NCBI GenBank assembly: GCA_001282665.1
Contig: LN874948.1
Location: 690,213-754,212, forward strand
Length of the DNA: 64,000 nucleotides
Direction: 5' to 3'
DNA from: Clostridiales bacterium mt11
Lineage (GTDB): Bacteria > Bacillota > Clostridia > Tissierellales > Tepidimicrobiaceae
This document shows positions 18,655 to 27,363 of the stretch, piece after piece. The position numbers and the translations under genes are program-made. Under the pieces are notes generated by a model, which saw only the letters and a list, made by a program, of their open reading frames with translations, did no database searches and was not told the DNA's origin. Each line of letters starts with the position of its first letter. The first letter of the stretch is position 1.

Positions 18655-19239
18655 CTAAAATCTAAGTCCTCCCATAAATGAATCTTCACCTAACATTATT
18701 TCTTGAATTAAAGCAAATATACCAAAACTAATGATTAAATCCCCTAAGCTTATTATCCTAGAAATTGGATAAGGCTTTGAAAATATAATTATATCTCCTA
18801 ATATCGGAAACTTTGTACTCTCAACAATAGGGGTGTATAGGGCGTTTTTCCCCATCTCTATCATTTCCTTTAATCCTTCAATATTGGTTAATTTTATGCC
18901 TTCTAAGAGTATTGGTCTTTTCCATCCATTTGCAGCTATTACTAAAAGGTTCATTATAAAACCTGCTAATACTGTCCATAAAGATTTAAAATTAAGATTT
19001 GTAAGTATTCCTATTAATATCAACCCATAGGAGATTATTAGCATTTCCTTAGAATATGATAATATCTTGCTCATGCTGCCAATTTCCTCTATCCTATTCA
19101 AAAAGATTAACATATATTGAATTACCATTCCCAATAATAATGTCCACATGGTCTTACGGTTTATAACCTTAAACCTCCTAAGCTTACCACCTCTAACAAA
19201 CCCAATAATAATAGAAATAAGTATAGCTTCTATAAACAT
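18655..19239 (-). CDS. DUF5317-like integral membrane protein
   Basis: The 194-residue protein has about five hydrophobic segments and a basic RGGKLRRFKVINRK stretch after the first helix. I recall DUF5317 proteins of this shape in clostridia; the family assignment is from memory and no function is known. It lies between hpf and secA on the same strand, with a strong inverted repeat terminator separating it from hpf. Confidence 0.65.
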   Translation of the reverse strand: MFIEAILISIIIGFVRGGKLRRFKVINRKTMWTLLLGMVIQYMLIFLNRIEEIGSMSKILSYSKEMLIISYGLILIGILTNLNFKSLWTVLAGFIMNLLVIAANGWKRPILLEGIKLTNIEGLKEMIEMGKNALYTPIVESTKFPILGDIIIFSKPYPISRIISLGDLIISFGIFALIQEIMLGEDSFMGGLRF

Positions 19240-19270
19240 ACTATCATCTCCCTTTTATCCTCATGAAATA

Positions 19271-19301
19271 AAAATTGCAGGATATCATATCCTGCAATTT
19301 T
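19271..19301. terminator. Bidirectional terminator-like hairpin after hpf
   Basis: Fifteen-bp perfect arms (AAAATTGCAGGATAT and complement) surround a single nominal loop base. It lies 20 bp beyond the hpf stop and should end the hpf transcript. Confidence 0.8.
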
Positions 19302-19321
19302 AATCTATTCTAATTATACTA

Positions 19322-19855
19322 TTAAAACTCTGGTTCTATCAACCCATAGTTTCCATCTTTTCTTTTATATAATACATTTAAATCATCAGAATCCGCATTC
19401 ATAAATATGAAGAAATTATGACGTAATAGCTCCATCTGTAAAATAGCTTCTTCTATATTCATTGGCTTCATATCAAATCTCTTTGTTCTCACTACTTTAG
19501 GTTTATCATTTTCCAATTCATCATTTAGAGGTACTATATTCTCAAACCTTATAGTTTCCCCATTATTGTACCTTCTTTGTAGTTTAGTTTTATATTTTCT
19601 AATTTGACGTTCTAACACATCAACAGCTTTGTCAATTGAAGCATACATATCATCAGAGGATTCTTCAGTTCTAAGTATAGTTCCAGGAAGGTTTATGGTT
19701 ACTTCAATAATTTTTCTATTCCTTTCCACGCTATAAGTAACGGATCCTTCTGCATCGTTTTGGAAATACTTGTCTAGCTTTCCTAACTTCTTTTCAGTAA
19801 CATCCTTTAAGGCTTCTGTTACCTCCATATTCTTTCCAGTAAAATTTAGTTTCAT
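19322..19855 (-). CDS. hpf: Long-form ribosome hibernation promoting factor
   Basis: The 177-residue protein has the N-terminal ribosome-binding HPF domain (KLNFTGKNMEVTEALKDVTEKKLGKL) and the C-terminal dimerisation domain (KRFDMKPMNIEEAILQMELL, then FFIFMNADSDDLNVLYKRKDG). The long form dimerises 70S ribosomes into 100S particles in stationary phase. ATG at 19855 is favoured over the TTG three codons upstream because AAAGGAG has better spacing. The hpf-secA-prfB order is typical of Firmicutes. Confidence 0.95.
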   Translation of the reverse strand: MKLNFTGKNMEVTEALKDVTEKKLGKLDKYFQNDAEGSVTYSVERNRKIIEVTINLPGTILRTEESSDDMYASIDKAVDVLERQIRKYKTKLQRRYNNGETIRFENIVPLNDELENDKPKVVRTKRFDMKPMNIEEAILQMELLRHNFFIFMNADSDDLNVLYKRKDGNYGLIEPEF

Positions 19856-20026
19856 AAACCCCAACTCCTTTCATATAAGGAATAAAGCTTATATCCTTTA
19901 TTAATATAATATACCCATAAAGTAGAAGTATGTAAACAAAAATAATAAAATAAATCCATTTTTAAGTTTATTCATCAAATTTGAATATTTATTTATGAAA
20001 TAATTAACATTTTTTTGTTAATAGAT

Positions 20027-20109
20027 TGTGGATAAAATGATGGTGTTTTTGTGGATAATGTGGATTGTTCTGTGGGTAACTGTTTATATCCATATAAATA
20101 TGTGGACAA
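20027..20109. promoter_or_regulatory. Second DnaA-box cluster
   Basis: The 443-bp gap between hpf and the flagellar operon has two perfect reversed boxes TGTGGATAA (20027-20035, 20050-20058). It also has near matches TGTGGATTG (20059-20067), TGTGGGTAA (20071-20079) and TGTGGACAA (20101-20109), all on one strand. The first two perfect boxes and the third site are tightly spaced. No gene is seen in the gap. Confidence 0.65.
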
Positions 20110-20273
20110 ATATCTTAATAAGTTCTTTATAAGTTTAACTTTCTCCCTTTTTCACGCTTTTACTATATATTTAGAAAATATTCTCCTTTATACTTATTCT
20201 TATTCTTGTAGTATATAGTCTTTTAGCCACAATATATAGATACTAAATAAATATCTTAAAAATAATCAAAATA

Positions 20274-20305
20274 TAAAAAAGAAATAGGCTTAAAACCCCT
20301 ATTTC
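20274..20305 (-). terminator. Intrinsic terminator of the flaG-fliD-fliS operon
   Basis: GAAATAGG / CCTATTTC stem followed on the minus strand by TTTTTTAT, overlapping the stop of the last gene. Confidence 0.8.
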
Positions 20306-20769
20306 TTTTCATCTATCAACATACTCCCTACAATTGTATTGTTGTATCCTTTGTATGCTCTTTTTCCATCTTTAATTTTTCTTAACTCCATCTTGGTTTT
20401 ATCTAGCTTTTTTTTCATAGCTTTGTTATTTTCATCATCTAATAGAGATATAGCCATTAAAGAAGATGATATCTCCTTTACAATCCCTTTTAATTCCTTT
20501 AGATTAGGGTATATATCTTTATCCAATTCATCAATATTTTCAATACCTTCTTCTTTCTTAATCTGAGAAAATATAGTCAAAAAGGATATATCTAATTTGT
20601 CTATCTCTTTAATAACCTGATCCTTTTTATCTAAAATGGTATTCAGACTGTCCATATCTTCCTTATGGATTTCTTCTTTTTGAGCTTTTGTGAATTCATG
20701 TATTTCATCTATTAATCTGTTCTTTTCTCTGCTTATGGATATTAGTTCATCTATTAATTCTTTAGTCAT
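20299..20769 (-). CDS. FliT/FlgN-like flagellar export chaperone candidate
   Basis: The 156-residue protein is almost entirely charged helix with heptad-like Leu/Ile spacing, the shape of FliT or FlgN chaperones. It follows fliS by 5 bp as the last gene of the filament-cap operon, the position occupied by fliT in many bacteria. The name rests on position and helical character; no diagnostic motif is visible. Proteins of the FlgN family also look like this. Confidence 0.6.
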   Translation of the reverse strand: MTKELIDELISISREKNRLIDEIHEFTKAQKEEIHKEDMDSLNTILDKKDQVIKEIDKLDISFLTIFSQIKKEEGIENIDELDKDIYPNLKELKGIVKEISSSLMAISLLDDENNKAMKKKLDKTKMELRKIKDGKRAYKGYNNTIVGSMLIDEKK

Positions 20770-20774
20770 TGACT

Positions 20775-21179
20775 CTACACCTGCCTATTTTGATAAACCT
20801 TTTTCCTTACGTCCTTCATAGCTTCCTTCCAAGTGTCTCTCAATTCAGTAAGTATATCCAATGCTTCATCTATTGGTTCTCCTTGCTTATTGATATTTGC
20901 ATCTATTAGTTTATCTATAACAAAATCATAAAGTGTTTCTAAATTTTTAGATACTTCATAATCCATATTCAATGTTGAGTTTAACTCTACAACTATATCT
21001 TGAGCTCTTATTAAGGACTTATGGGCTCTTTCCTTATCATTATTTTTTATACTATATTTTGCAATGTTCATAAACTTAATAGCCCCATCATACAGCATAA
21101 GAGTCAGTTCTTCAGGCGTAGCTGTGAGCACTGTGTTTTGTTTGTATTGATTAAGAGCACTATATGTCATCTTCCCCAT
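20775..21179 (-). CDS. fliS: Flagellar export chaperone FliS
   Basis: The 134-residue protein has the FliS opening (YSALNQYKQNTVLTATPEEL, then MLYDGAIKFMNIAKYSI) and four predicted helices. FliS binds the flagellin C-terminus and keeps it unpolymerised before export. The gene lies between fliD and a FliT-like gene. The flagellin gene itself is not in the window. Confidence 0.95.
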   Translation of the reverse strand: MGKMTYSALNQYKQNTVLTATPEELTLMLYDGAIKFMNIAKYSIKNNDKERAHKSLIRAQDIVVELNSTLNMDYEVSKNLETLYDFVIDKLIDANINKQGEPIDEALDILTELRDTWKEAMKDVRKKVYQNRQV

Positions 21180-21188
21180 CCTTTCCTA

Positions 21189-22967
21189 CTAATTCATAGC
21201 CTGTTGCATCAACCAAGAATTTTGTTGGTTCATTCTGGAAATAGCTTTTTCCATAGCAGCAAATTTAGCATAATAATTGTTCTCTTTTTTAAATAGCATT
21301 ACATTTAAATCGTCTATTTTTTGATTATATTTCAATACATCTTTTTCAATTAAACTAATGCTACTATACTTAGAAACGAAATCTAATAGAATATTACCTT
21401 TAACTCCTCTATATAGAGTTGCCTCGTCTCCTGTTCCAGATTTTTTGATTATATCTTCCATGCCAAGCATTAAATTATCATGAATCCTAGTTACAAGTCC
21501 ACCAGATTTACCTTCTTTTATAACCTTACCATTCTCATCTTTTTCTGCTGGTACGCTCTCTTTAAATAATAGTTCCATTACTGCCTCTGGATTGTTTGCT
21601 ATGGCATTCTTTAATTTTTCCTCGTCTATTACCAGCTTACCACCAGCATCTCCTCTTGAATACTTTTCAGTGGAAATACCTATTTCTGTTATGAGTTTAA
21701 AAGCTCCACTAAATCCATCCTCGACTTTAAACTCTTCATATATAGATTGTCTAGTCTTTAGCATGGTAGCCGAAATTAAACTATCACTTCTAAGTAATCC
21801 TGATTTAGCTTTTTCTTCCCAAAGCTCGATATCGGCTTTTTCCATAGCCTTCTTTTGATCCGATGTTAGCGGCTTGTAATCCCTATATCGCTTTTCCCCT
21901 AATAGCTTGTTGGTCTTGTCCACTAATTCGTTGTATTCCTTTACGAATTGTTCTACTTTTTCATAAATGCCATCTACATCTGTAGCTACGGTTACATTAA
22001 AATCACCTTCTGATTTCAACTCCATAGTGATACCGTTGACGGTGATTCGATTGGAAGAGGATTCAATACCATTAGCACCATTGAAGTCAACTAGAGCATT
22101 TTGTCCTGATTCCTTATCTCCTATTTTATAACTACTGCCATCTTCTTTTGTAAGCTTAAGTGCATTTATAAATTTTTCTCCAACACTACCAGAGGCAGCA
22201 GTAATTTCCACATGAATATCTTCTCCCGTTTCTGTAGTCTGTAAAAAAAGTCTGTCAATACCTGCATCATAAGAAGTTCTAATCCCTACGGAACCAATAT
22301 CCTTTCCTTCACCATCTTTAAACTTGGCTGAGTTTATAAGTTTTACTACATCATTTAATTTTATACTATCTAAATCTCCATCTATAAAAGCTTCTTCGTA
22401 GCCTATAATTTCTCCATCTTTTGTTATTGGATTTATGGAAGGATCACTGATTTCTCCATTTCCATCTTTTTGAATTTTCCCAACTACAAACTTCTTACCA
22501 TTTATTTCAAACTCTAGCTTATCTGCATCCTTATATTCATCACCTAAAATATCTTTAATACTACCTGTTCCACCAATCTTATCTCCACTAGCCATGTTAA
22601 CCCCTTTAGCTAGTCTTTCAACCTTAACACTGTAATTTCCATCCATAGCCTTTCCTGTAGATGATACAGTAGCCACCGATTCATTAGAAGATGTAGCCTT
22701 CTTAACCCAATTCAAATTTTGATAGGAATTAGGCATAAGTGTTCCATCGTATCTAATGGAAGTTAAACCAAACATCTTTCTGCTATTCAATATTAAATTG
22801 GCAAAATCCTTATTTATGCTGTTATACATTTCTTGACGCCATAGAAGTACCTGTCTATCCTGTTCTACCCTATCTACTTTTACCTTTTCTGCTTGCATAA
22901 GTTTTTGAATCATTTCCTCTGTATCTATTCCTGATGCAAGACCTGTTATCCTTAAACTATTTGACAT
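21189..22967 (-). CDS. fliD: Flagellar filament cap protein FliD
   Basis: The 592-residue protein has the FliD N-terminal domain (RITGLASGIDTEEMIQKLMQAE) and the C-terminal domain with long helices (YNELVDKTNKLLGEKRYRDYKPLT, KYSSISLIEKDVLKYNQKID). As the filament cap it catalyses flagellin assembly at the tip. It is preceded by flaG (11 bp gap) and followed by fliS. Confidence 0.95.
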   Translation of the reverse strand: MSNSLRITGLASGIDTEEMIQKLMQAEKVKVDRVEQDRQVLLWRQEMYNSINKDFANLILNSRKMFGLTSIRYDGTLMPNSYQNLNWVKKATSSNESVATVSSTGKAMDGNYSVKVERLAKGVNMASGDKIGGTGSIKDILGDEYKDADKLEFEINGKKFVVGKIQKDGNGEISDPSINPITKDGEIIGYEEAFIDGDLDSIKLNDVVKLINSAKFKDGEGKDIGSVGIRTSYDAGIDRLFLQTTETGEDIHVEITAASGSVGEKFINALKLTKEDGSSYKIGDKESGQNALVDFNGANGIESSSNRITVNGITMELKSEGDFNVTVATDVDGIYEKVEQFVKEYNELVDKTNKLLGEKRYRDYKPLTSDQKKAMEKADIELWEEKAKSGLLRSDSLISATMLKTRQSIYEEFKVEDGFSGAFKLITEIGISTEKYSRGDAGGKLVIDEEKLKNAIANNPEAVMELLFKESVPAEKDENGKVIKEGKSGGLVTRIHDNLMLGMEDIIKKSGTGDEATLYRGVKGNILLDFVSKYSSISLIEKDVLKYNQKIDDLNVMLFKKENNYYAKFAAMEKAISRMNQQNSWLMQQAMN

Positions 22968-22978
22968 ATTATCACCAC

Positions 22979-23341
22979 CTATACCCTTTCATCTACTATT
23001 ATGCCTGCCACTTCCCATATGGAAGCCACTAAATCCAGTATCTTTTCAGGAGGTATTTCTCTGATTATTTCATCATTTGTTACATCTATAACCTTTACCA
23101 TAATCTGTTTTGTCTTTTCATGAATTGAAAATTCAAACCTTCTATCGAATGCAACAAATTGTTGATTAGCTGACTCTATAGTATCTATCAATTCATCTTC
23201 TGTATACCTTTTTTCTTCTCCTTTTAAAACTGGTCTAACACTGATGTCTTTATTACCAACCCTTAAAATATTGGAGGCATTCCTACTTGCTTCATTATAC
23301 CTATTGCTGTCAATTACATTGGTAACACCATCAATTTGCAT
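22979..23341 (-). CDS. flaG: FlaG family flagellar protein
   Basis: The 120-residue protein ends with the FlaG domain: FEFSIHEKTKQIMVKVIDVTNDEIIREIPPEK split over two strands and a helix, then ILDLVASIWEVAGIIVDERV. FlaG influences filament length and cap function. It is the first gene of the operon and has a sigma-D type promoter directly upstream. Confidence 0.9.
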   Translation of the reverse strand: MQIDGVTNVIDSNRYNEASRNASNILRVGNKDISVRPVLKGEEKRYTEDELIDTIESANQQFVAFDRRFEFSIHEKTKQIMVKVIDVTNDEIIREIPPEKILDLVASIWEVAGIIVDERV

Positions 23342-23374
23342 AACTCCAATCCCCCCTACTGTATTCTATATCTT

Positions 23375-23402
23375 ATATCGACTAAACAAAGCTTATTCTT
23401 TA
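23375..23402 (-). promoter_or_regulatory. Sigma-D (flagellar) promoter of the flaG operon
   Basis: On the minus strand TAAA (23402-23399), 16-bp spacer, GTCGATAT (23382-23375); the consensus is TAAA-N14-16-GCCGATAT. It lies 34 bp before the flaG start, and its -35 overlaps the end of the upstream gene. Confidence 0.75.
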
Positions 23403-24073
23403 GTCCTGTATTTACTTTTTCTTTGCCATAAAATAACCAATAAAACATAAGCTCCTTTAATAGCTCCAGCTATAAGTGCTCCCATTGGGTTCTGTTTTAT
23501 ATCTACTGCTTTAACAAAGAAATAGGTAGTAATGAATTGACCTGGTGCTAAACCAAGTGCTGTACCTAAGACATATTTACTTAAAGAAATGGAACTAAGT
23601 CCTGATATGTAATTTGCTATACTAAATGGAATAAAAGGCATACTTCTCATAAAAAACACATAGCCTACCCCATGATTTTCAATTTCTTTAGATATTTGTT
23701 CTAAGCTTAAATCCCTTTCTTTTTTATAGTAAATCTTGTTTATAATTTTAATAACATCTTTTCTAAATATTTTAGCTATATAAAAGGACAGAATCGAGGC
23801 CATGATTCCACCAGTAATTACATACAGATATCCTTTTAGACCAAAGAAAAAAGCTCCCAAGGCTGAAAACCAAGATATAGGAACGAAAAAAATCATCAAG
23901 ACCATTATAAGCAGGGTAAACACTATACCAAAGCTTGTATTTTCTTCACTAGCAGCAAAAAATTCAAATAAGCTATCCTTATCAAATATGTTTAAACGAA
24001 CTATTAAATAAATAAATATGAGTACAAAAACAACAATGAATCCTAGTTTTAAAAACTTCTTTTTCTTTTTCAT
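23393..24073 (-). CDS. TVP38/TMEM64 family (VTT domain) membrane protein
   Basis: The 226-residue protein has five or six membrane segments and the VTT/DedA-like core: PISWFSALGAFFFG, then FFMRSMPFIPFSIANYISGLSSI and the re-entrant GLAPGQF. Homologues are lipid scramblase-like or transport-related proteins. I chose ATG at 24073 after AGAGGTGG over the in-frame GTG three codons upstream. Confidence 0.88.
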   Translation of the reverse strand: MKKKKKFLKLGFIVVFVLIFIYLIVRLNIFDKDSLFEFFAASEENTSFGIVFTLLIMVLMIFFVPISWFSALGAFFFGLKGYLYVITGGIMASILSFYIAKIFRKDVIKIINKIYYKKERDLSLEQISKEIENHGVGYVFFMRSMPFIPFSIANYISGLSSISLSKYVLGTALGLAPGQFITTYFFVKAVDIKQNPMGALIAGAIKGAYVLLVILWQRKSKYRTKE

Positions 24074-24237
24074 GATATCCACCTCTTATTTTTGATAATA
24101 ATCTCATTATATTATATTTTGATTATTATTGCCATTTATATCCCTTAATGTTTAGCTTTTCCCTTGTCCAATTCATATTTGGCTGGTATAATAATGGCTG
24201 GTATAACAATCTAGACAATATTTGAAAGGTGAGTTTT

Positions 24238-25125
24238 ATGAAAATCGAAAAAATAGGCATGCGTACCGTTAAAACAGCTGTGGCGGCATCCTTGACTATA
24301 CTAATTTCTCAATTACTCAATCTTACAAGCCCTTTTTTTGCAGGTATTGCTGCAATAATTGCCATGCAGTCTTCCGTGTCCGAATCCTTTAACTCCGCAA
24401 GGAGTAGGATGTACGGCACTATAGTAGGTGCTATTATAGCATTATTGTTCTCTTTAATTGCTCCTGAAAATCCATTCTTTATAGGAATAGGGATAATAAT
24501 CATAATCTATACATGTAATTTATTTGGTTGGAGAAAGTCAGTACAGATTTCTACCATCGTCTTCCTATCCATTATCTTAAATTATGAAGAAGGAAGCAGA
24601 GTTAATTACGCTTTTTATAGAACATTAGATACTTTAATTGGATTAATAATAGGTACTTTAATAAACTACTTCGTACTTCCTCCAAATATGGAAGGCAAAA
24701 TAAAGGAATCCATTAGCAAAATGTATTCCCAAGTTAAGGATATGTTAGAATGTATAATATGGAAAGAAGAGAATGTGGAATTAGAAGGCTTAAGAAAGGA
24801 CTTAGTCAACATAGAAGAAAATTATAATATTTTAAAAATGGAGATTAAATTCAATCTATGTAAAACCGATAAATGCTCTAATTTTCAACAAGTATTTGAA
24901 ATGTTTGAAAACATCTACAACCACTTGAGCATTATCACCACCATAGAAAAATCTCCATATATATATGATATAAATGAAAAACATCTAAAAAATTTATATA
25001 ATCGAGAAATACCTTCTAAATCAGAGCAAAATAAAGAGGATTTAGATTTAGTATACAATTATCATCTGGAAAAAATATTAGATCAGTTATTCCTCATAGA
25101 TAATGTAGTAAATTCAAAAAATTAG
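24238..25125 (+). CDS. Aromatic acid exporter family (ArAE/FUSC-like) membrane protein
   Basis: The 295-residue protein has an N-terminal membrane domain of about six helices (VKTAVAASLTILISQLLNLTSPFFAGIAAI, with the family-like IAAIIAMQSSVSES) and a C-terminal soluble helical domain with predicted coiled coil. This is the layout of small Gram-positive ArAE_1/DUF939 proteins. Substrate is unknown. ATG at 24238 is preceded by AAAGGTGAG; it stands alone between divergent and convergent neighbours. Confidence 0.8.
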   Translation: MKIEKIGMRTVKTAVAASLTILISQLLNLTSPFFAGIAAIIAMQSSVSESFNSARSRMYGTIVGAIIALLFSLIAPENPFFIGIGIIIIIYTCNLFGWRKSVQISTIVFLSIILNYEEGSRVNYAFYRTLDTLIGLIIGTLINYFVLPPNMEGKIKESISKMYSQVKDMLECIIWKEENVELEGLRKDLVNIEENYNILKMEIKFNLCKTDKCSNFQQVFEMFENIYNHLSIITTIEKSPYIYDINEKHLKNLYNREIPSKSEQNKEDLDLVYNYHLEKILDQLFLIDNVVNSKN

Positions 25126-25150
25126 AGGTGGTCAATGACCACCTCTAATT
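25120..25150. terminator. Shared terminator hairpin between convergent genes
   Basis: Fifteen-bp perfect arms (AATTAGAGGTGGTCA) with a single-base nominal loop. A T run follows on the minus strand, so it mainly ends the M3 peptidase transcript. Confidence 0.8.
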
Positions 25151-25166
25151 CATTAATATGTCTAAA

Positions 25167-26864
25167 TTAAAATTTGCTATCATCTACTGCATCGAGCCAT
25201 TCTTTTATTGGTCCAACAACTTCTTTAATAGTTCCATCTAAAAATGGATTCTTAAGCCCTGCTAATTCCACTAATTCTAAGAAAGGTTTACTTCCTCCAG
25301 CCTTGCAAAGTCTTATATAATCGTCCCAAGCTCTATCCTTGTCCTCTCTAGTCTTTATCCAGAATTGAAAAGCGCATACTTGAGCTAAGGTATAATCTAT
25401 ATAGTAAAATGGAGAACCAAATATATGCCCTTGTCTAAACCAATATCCACCTCTATTTAATAGATCATTATCCTCATAATCCCTAAATGGCAGATATTTC
25501 TTTTCTATTTCTCTCCATTTTGTCTTTCTTTCCTCAGGAGTTGCCTCTGGATTTCCATATACAAAATGTTGGAATTCATCTACAGCAACACCATAAGGAA
25601 TAAATGTCACTGCTCCTGATAGATGACTAAATTTATATTTATCCACTTCATCTTCAAAGAACAATTCCATCCAAGGCCAAGTTAAAAACTCCATACTCAT
25701 AGAATGAATTTCACAGGCCTCTAATGTTGGAAAATGGTATTCTGGTACTTCGTAATTTCTGCTCAAATAACCTTGAAAAGCATGACCTGCTTCATGGGTT
25801 AATACATCTACATCTCCACTAGTACCGTTAAAGTTAGAAAATATAAAAGGTGATTTATAATCAGGAATAGAAGTACAATATCCTCCACTCATTTTCCCTT
25901 TTTTGCTTTCTAAATCCAACAACTCCCTTTCCACCATGAATGTAAAGAATTCATCTGTTTCCTTTGAAAGCTCTTTGTACATTTTCTTCCCATTTTCTAA
26001 AATCCATTCAGGACCTCCTTTAGGAGTTGCATTTCCAGTTAAATATCCTAAAGGTTCATCATAATATTTAAGCTCATCTAATCCCAATCTTTTTCTCTGT
26101 CTATCCTTTAACTCTACTACTATAGGAACTAAATCCTCATATACTTGTTTTCTGTAATTGGCTACCATCTCAGCATCATAATCAGATCTAGCCATACGAT
26201 AATATCCCATTTCAACATAGTTTTTATAGCCTAACTTCTTTGCCATATTGGTTCTTACCTTTACTAATTTATCATAGATCTCATCAAATTTAGATTCATT
26301 TTCTTTAAAAAATCCAGCATGGGCGTCGTAGGCTTCCTTTCGCATAGCCCTATCCTTTGATTCCATAAATGGTCCCATTTGTACTAGATTTCTAATCTCC
26401 CCTTCAAATTCTATCTTAGCAGAGGCAATAAGCTTATCATATTCTGTAACCAATTTGTTTTCCTCTATCAAATCTTTGATTATCTCTTCTGAAAAGGTTT
26501 TTAATTCTAATTCAGCTAAGGTGAATATCTGTCTGCCCCATACTCTTTCCAATTCACCTCTAAATCTTGAATTTACCAATGCCCTATAATATCTAGCTAC
26601 TATATCTTGATATAAAGGCATATTCTCATCTAAAAAGTCCTGCTCTTTTGCATAAAACTCATCTTCCGTATTGATGGAATGTCTAATATAAACTAAATTT
26701 CCCATAGTTTCTACATTGGACCTTATCTTGTTTATTTCAGCCATTATCTTGTTTTGTTCTTCAAATGAATCAGCAGCATTAAATTTCTGAAGAAGTCCTT
26801 CCATTTCTTCACTAATTTTGTTTAAATCAGGTCTAATGTACTCATAATCTTTAAACTTTAACAT
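25167..26864 (-). CDS. M3 family oligoendopeptidase (PepF-like)
   Basis: The 565-residue cytoplasmic protein has the zinc motif HEAGHAFQGYL, followed about 25 residues later by LEACEIHSMSMEFL, which supplies the third zinc ligand. It cleaves short peptides. The length is near the 560-600 residues usual in this Firmicute subgroup. It has no signal peptide. It is divergent from the ABC importer operon across a 499-bp gap. Confidence 0.92.
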   Translation of the reverse strand: MLKFKDYEYIRPDLNKISEEMEGLLQKFNAADSFEEQNKIMAEINKIRSNVETMGNLVYIRHSINTEDEFYAKEQDFLDENMPLYQDIVARYYRALVNSRFRGELERVWGRQIFTLAELELKTFSEEIIKDLIEENKLVTEYDKLIASAKIEFEGEIRNLVQMGPFMESKDRAMRKEAYDAHAGFFKENESKFDEIYDKLVKVRTNMAKKLGYKNYVEMGYYRMARSDYDAEMVANYRKQVYEDLVPIVVELKDRQRKRLGLDELKYYDEPLGYLTGNATPKGGPEWILENGKKMYKELSKETDEFFTFMVERELLDLESKKGKMSGGYCTSIPDYKSPFIFSNFNGTSGDVDVLTHEAGHAFQGYLSRNYEVPEYHFPTLEACEIHSMSMEFLTWPWMELFFEDEVDKYKFSHLSGAVTFIPYGVAVDEFQHFVYGNPEATPEERKTKWREIEKKYLPFRDYEDNDLLNRGGYWFRQGHIFGSPFYYIDYTLAQVCAFQFWIKTREDKDRAWDDYIRLCKAGGSKPFLELVELAGLKNPFLDGTIKEVVGPIKEWLDAVDDSKF

Positions 26865-27174
26865 ACAATCCCCCCTTTATACAATTAATTTCATAATACC
26901 AAATTATAAATAAAAAGTATAGATATATTATAATTAGTATTCCTTGACAAGACTTAATATTTCACAGCAAATATTCTGATAATTGATTTGCGTTGTTTTT
27001 AGAAAATTATTACTTTTCTTATTTTATATGCCTTACTCAATGATTTAATCAAATAAAGTATTGGAACTATATGCTACTTAGACTGTAATAATTAAAACAC
27101 GTGATACATATAATTAGTTTATAATGGTATGAAATATTGTTATATACACAATTTCATTTTCAATATTTTTTTAG
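26865..27174. other. Long divergent intergenic region, no gene seen
   Basis: No supported open frame. It should carry the promoters of the M3 peptidase (leftward) and of the importer operon (rightward). An extended TATAAT at 27120-27125 is the best rightward -10, but I found no good -35. Confidence 0.5.
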
Positions 27175-27203
27175 ACCAAACAGCCTATCATGTTTGGTTT
27201 TTT
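27175..27203 (+). terminator. Intrinsic terminator inside the importer leader
   Basis: ACCAAACA / TGTTTGGT stem with an 8-nt loop and a six-T run, about 160 bp before the lipoprotein gene. No plus-strand gene lies upstream, so it must attenuate a leader transcript or end a small RNA. Confidence 0.65.
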
Positions 27204-27363
27204 CGAACAAGCTAATACCGATAATATTTTCAGAATTGTTCGCCATATGATTTCGTTTTTCCTATAACAATTATCTTTGACTTTAAATTTATATTTGGTT
27301 TTTCTTCTCTTAGCCTAATATTATGGGCGGAGAAAAATATATAACTCTAAAGGAGGGAAAACT

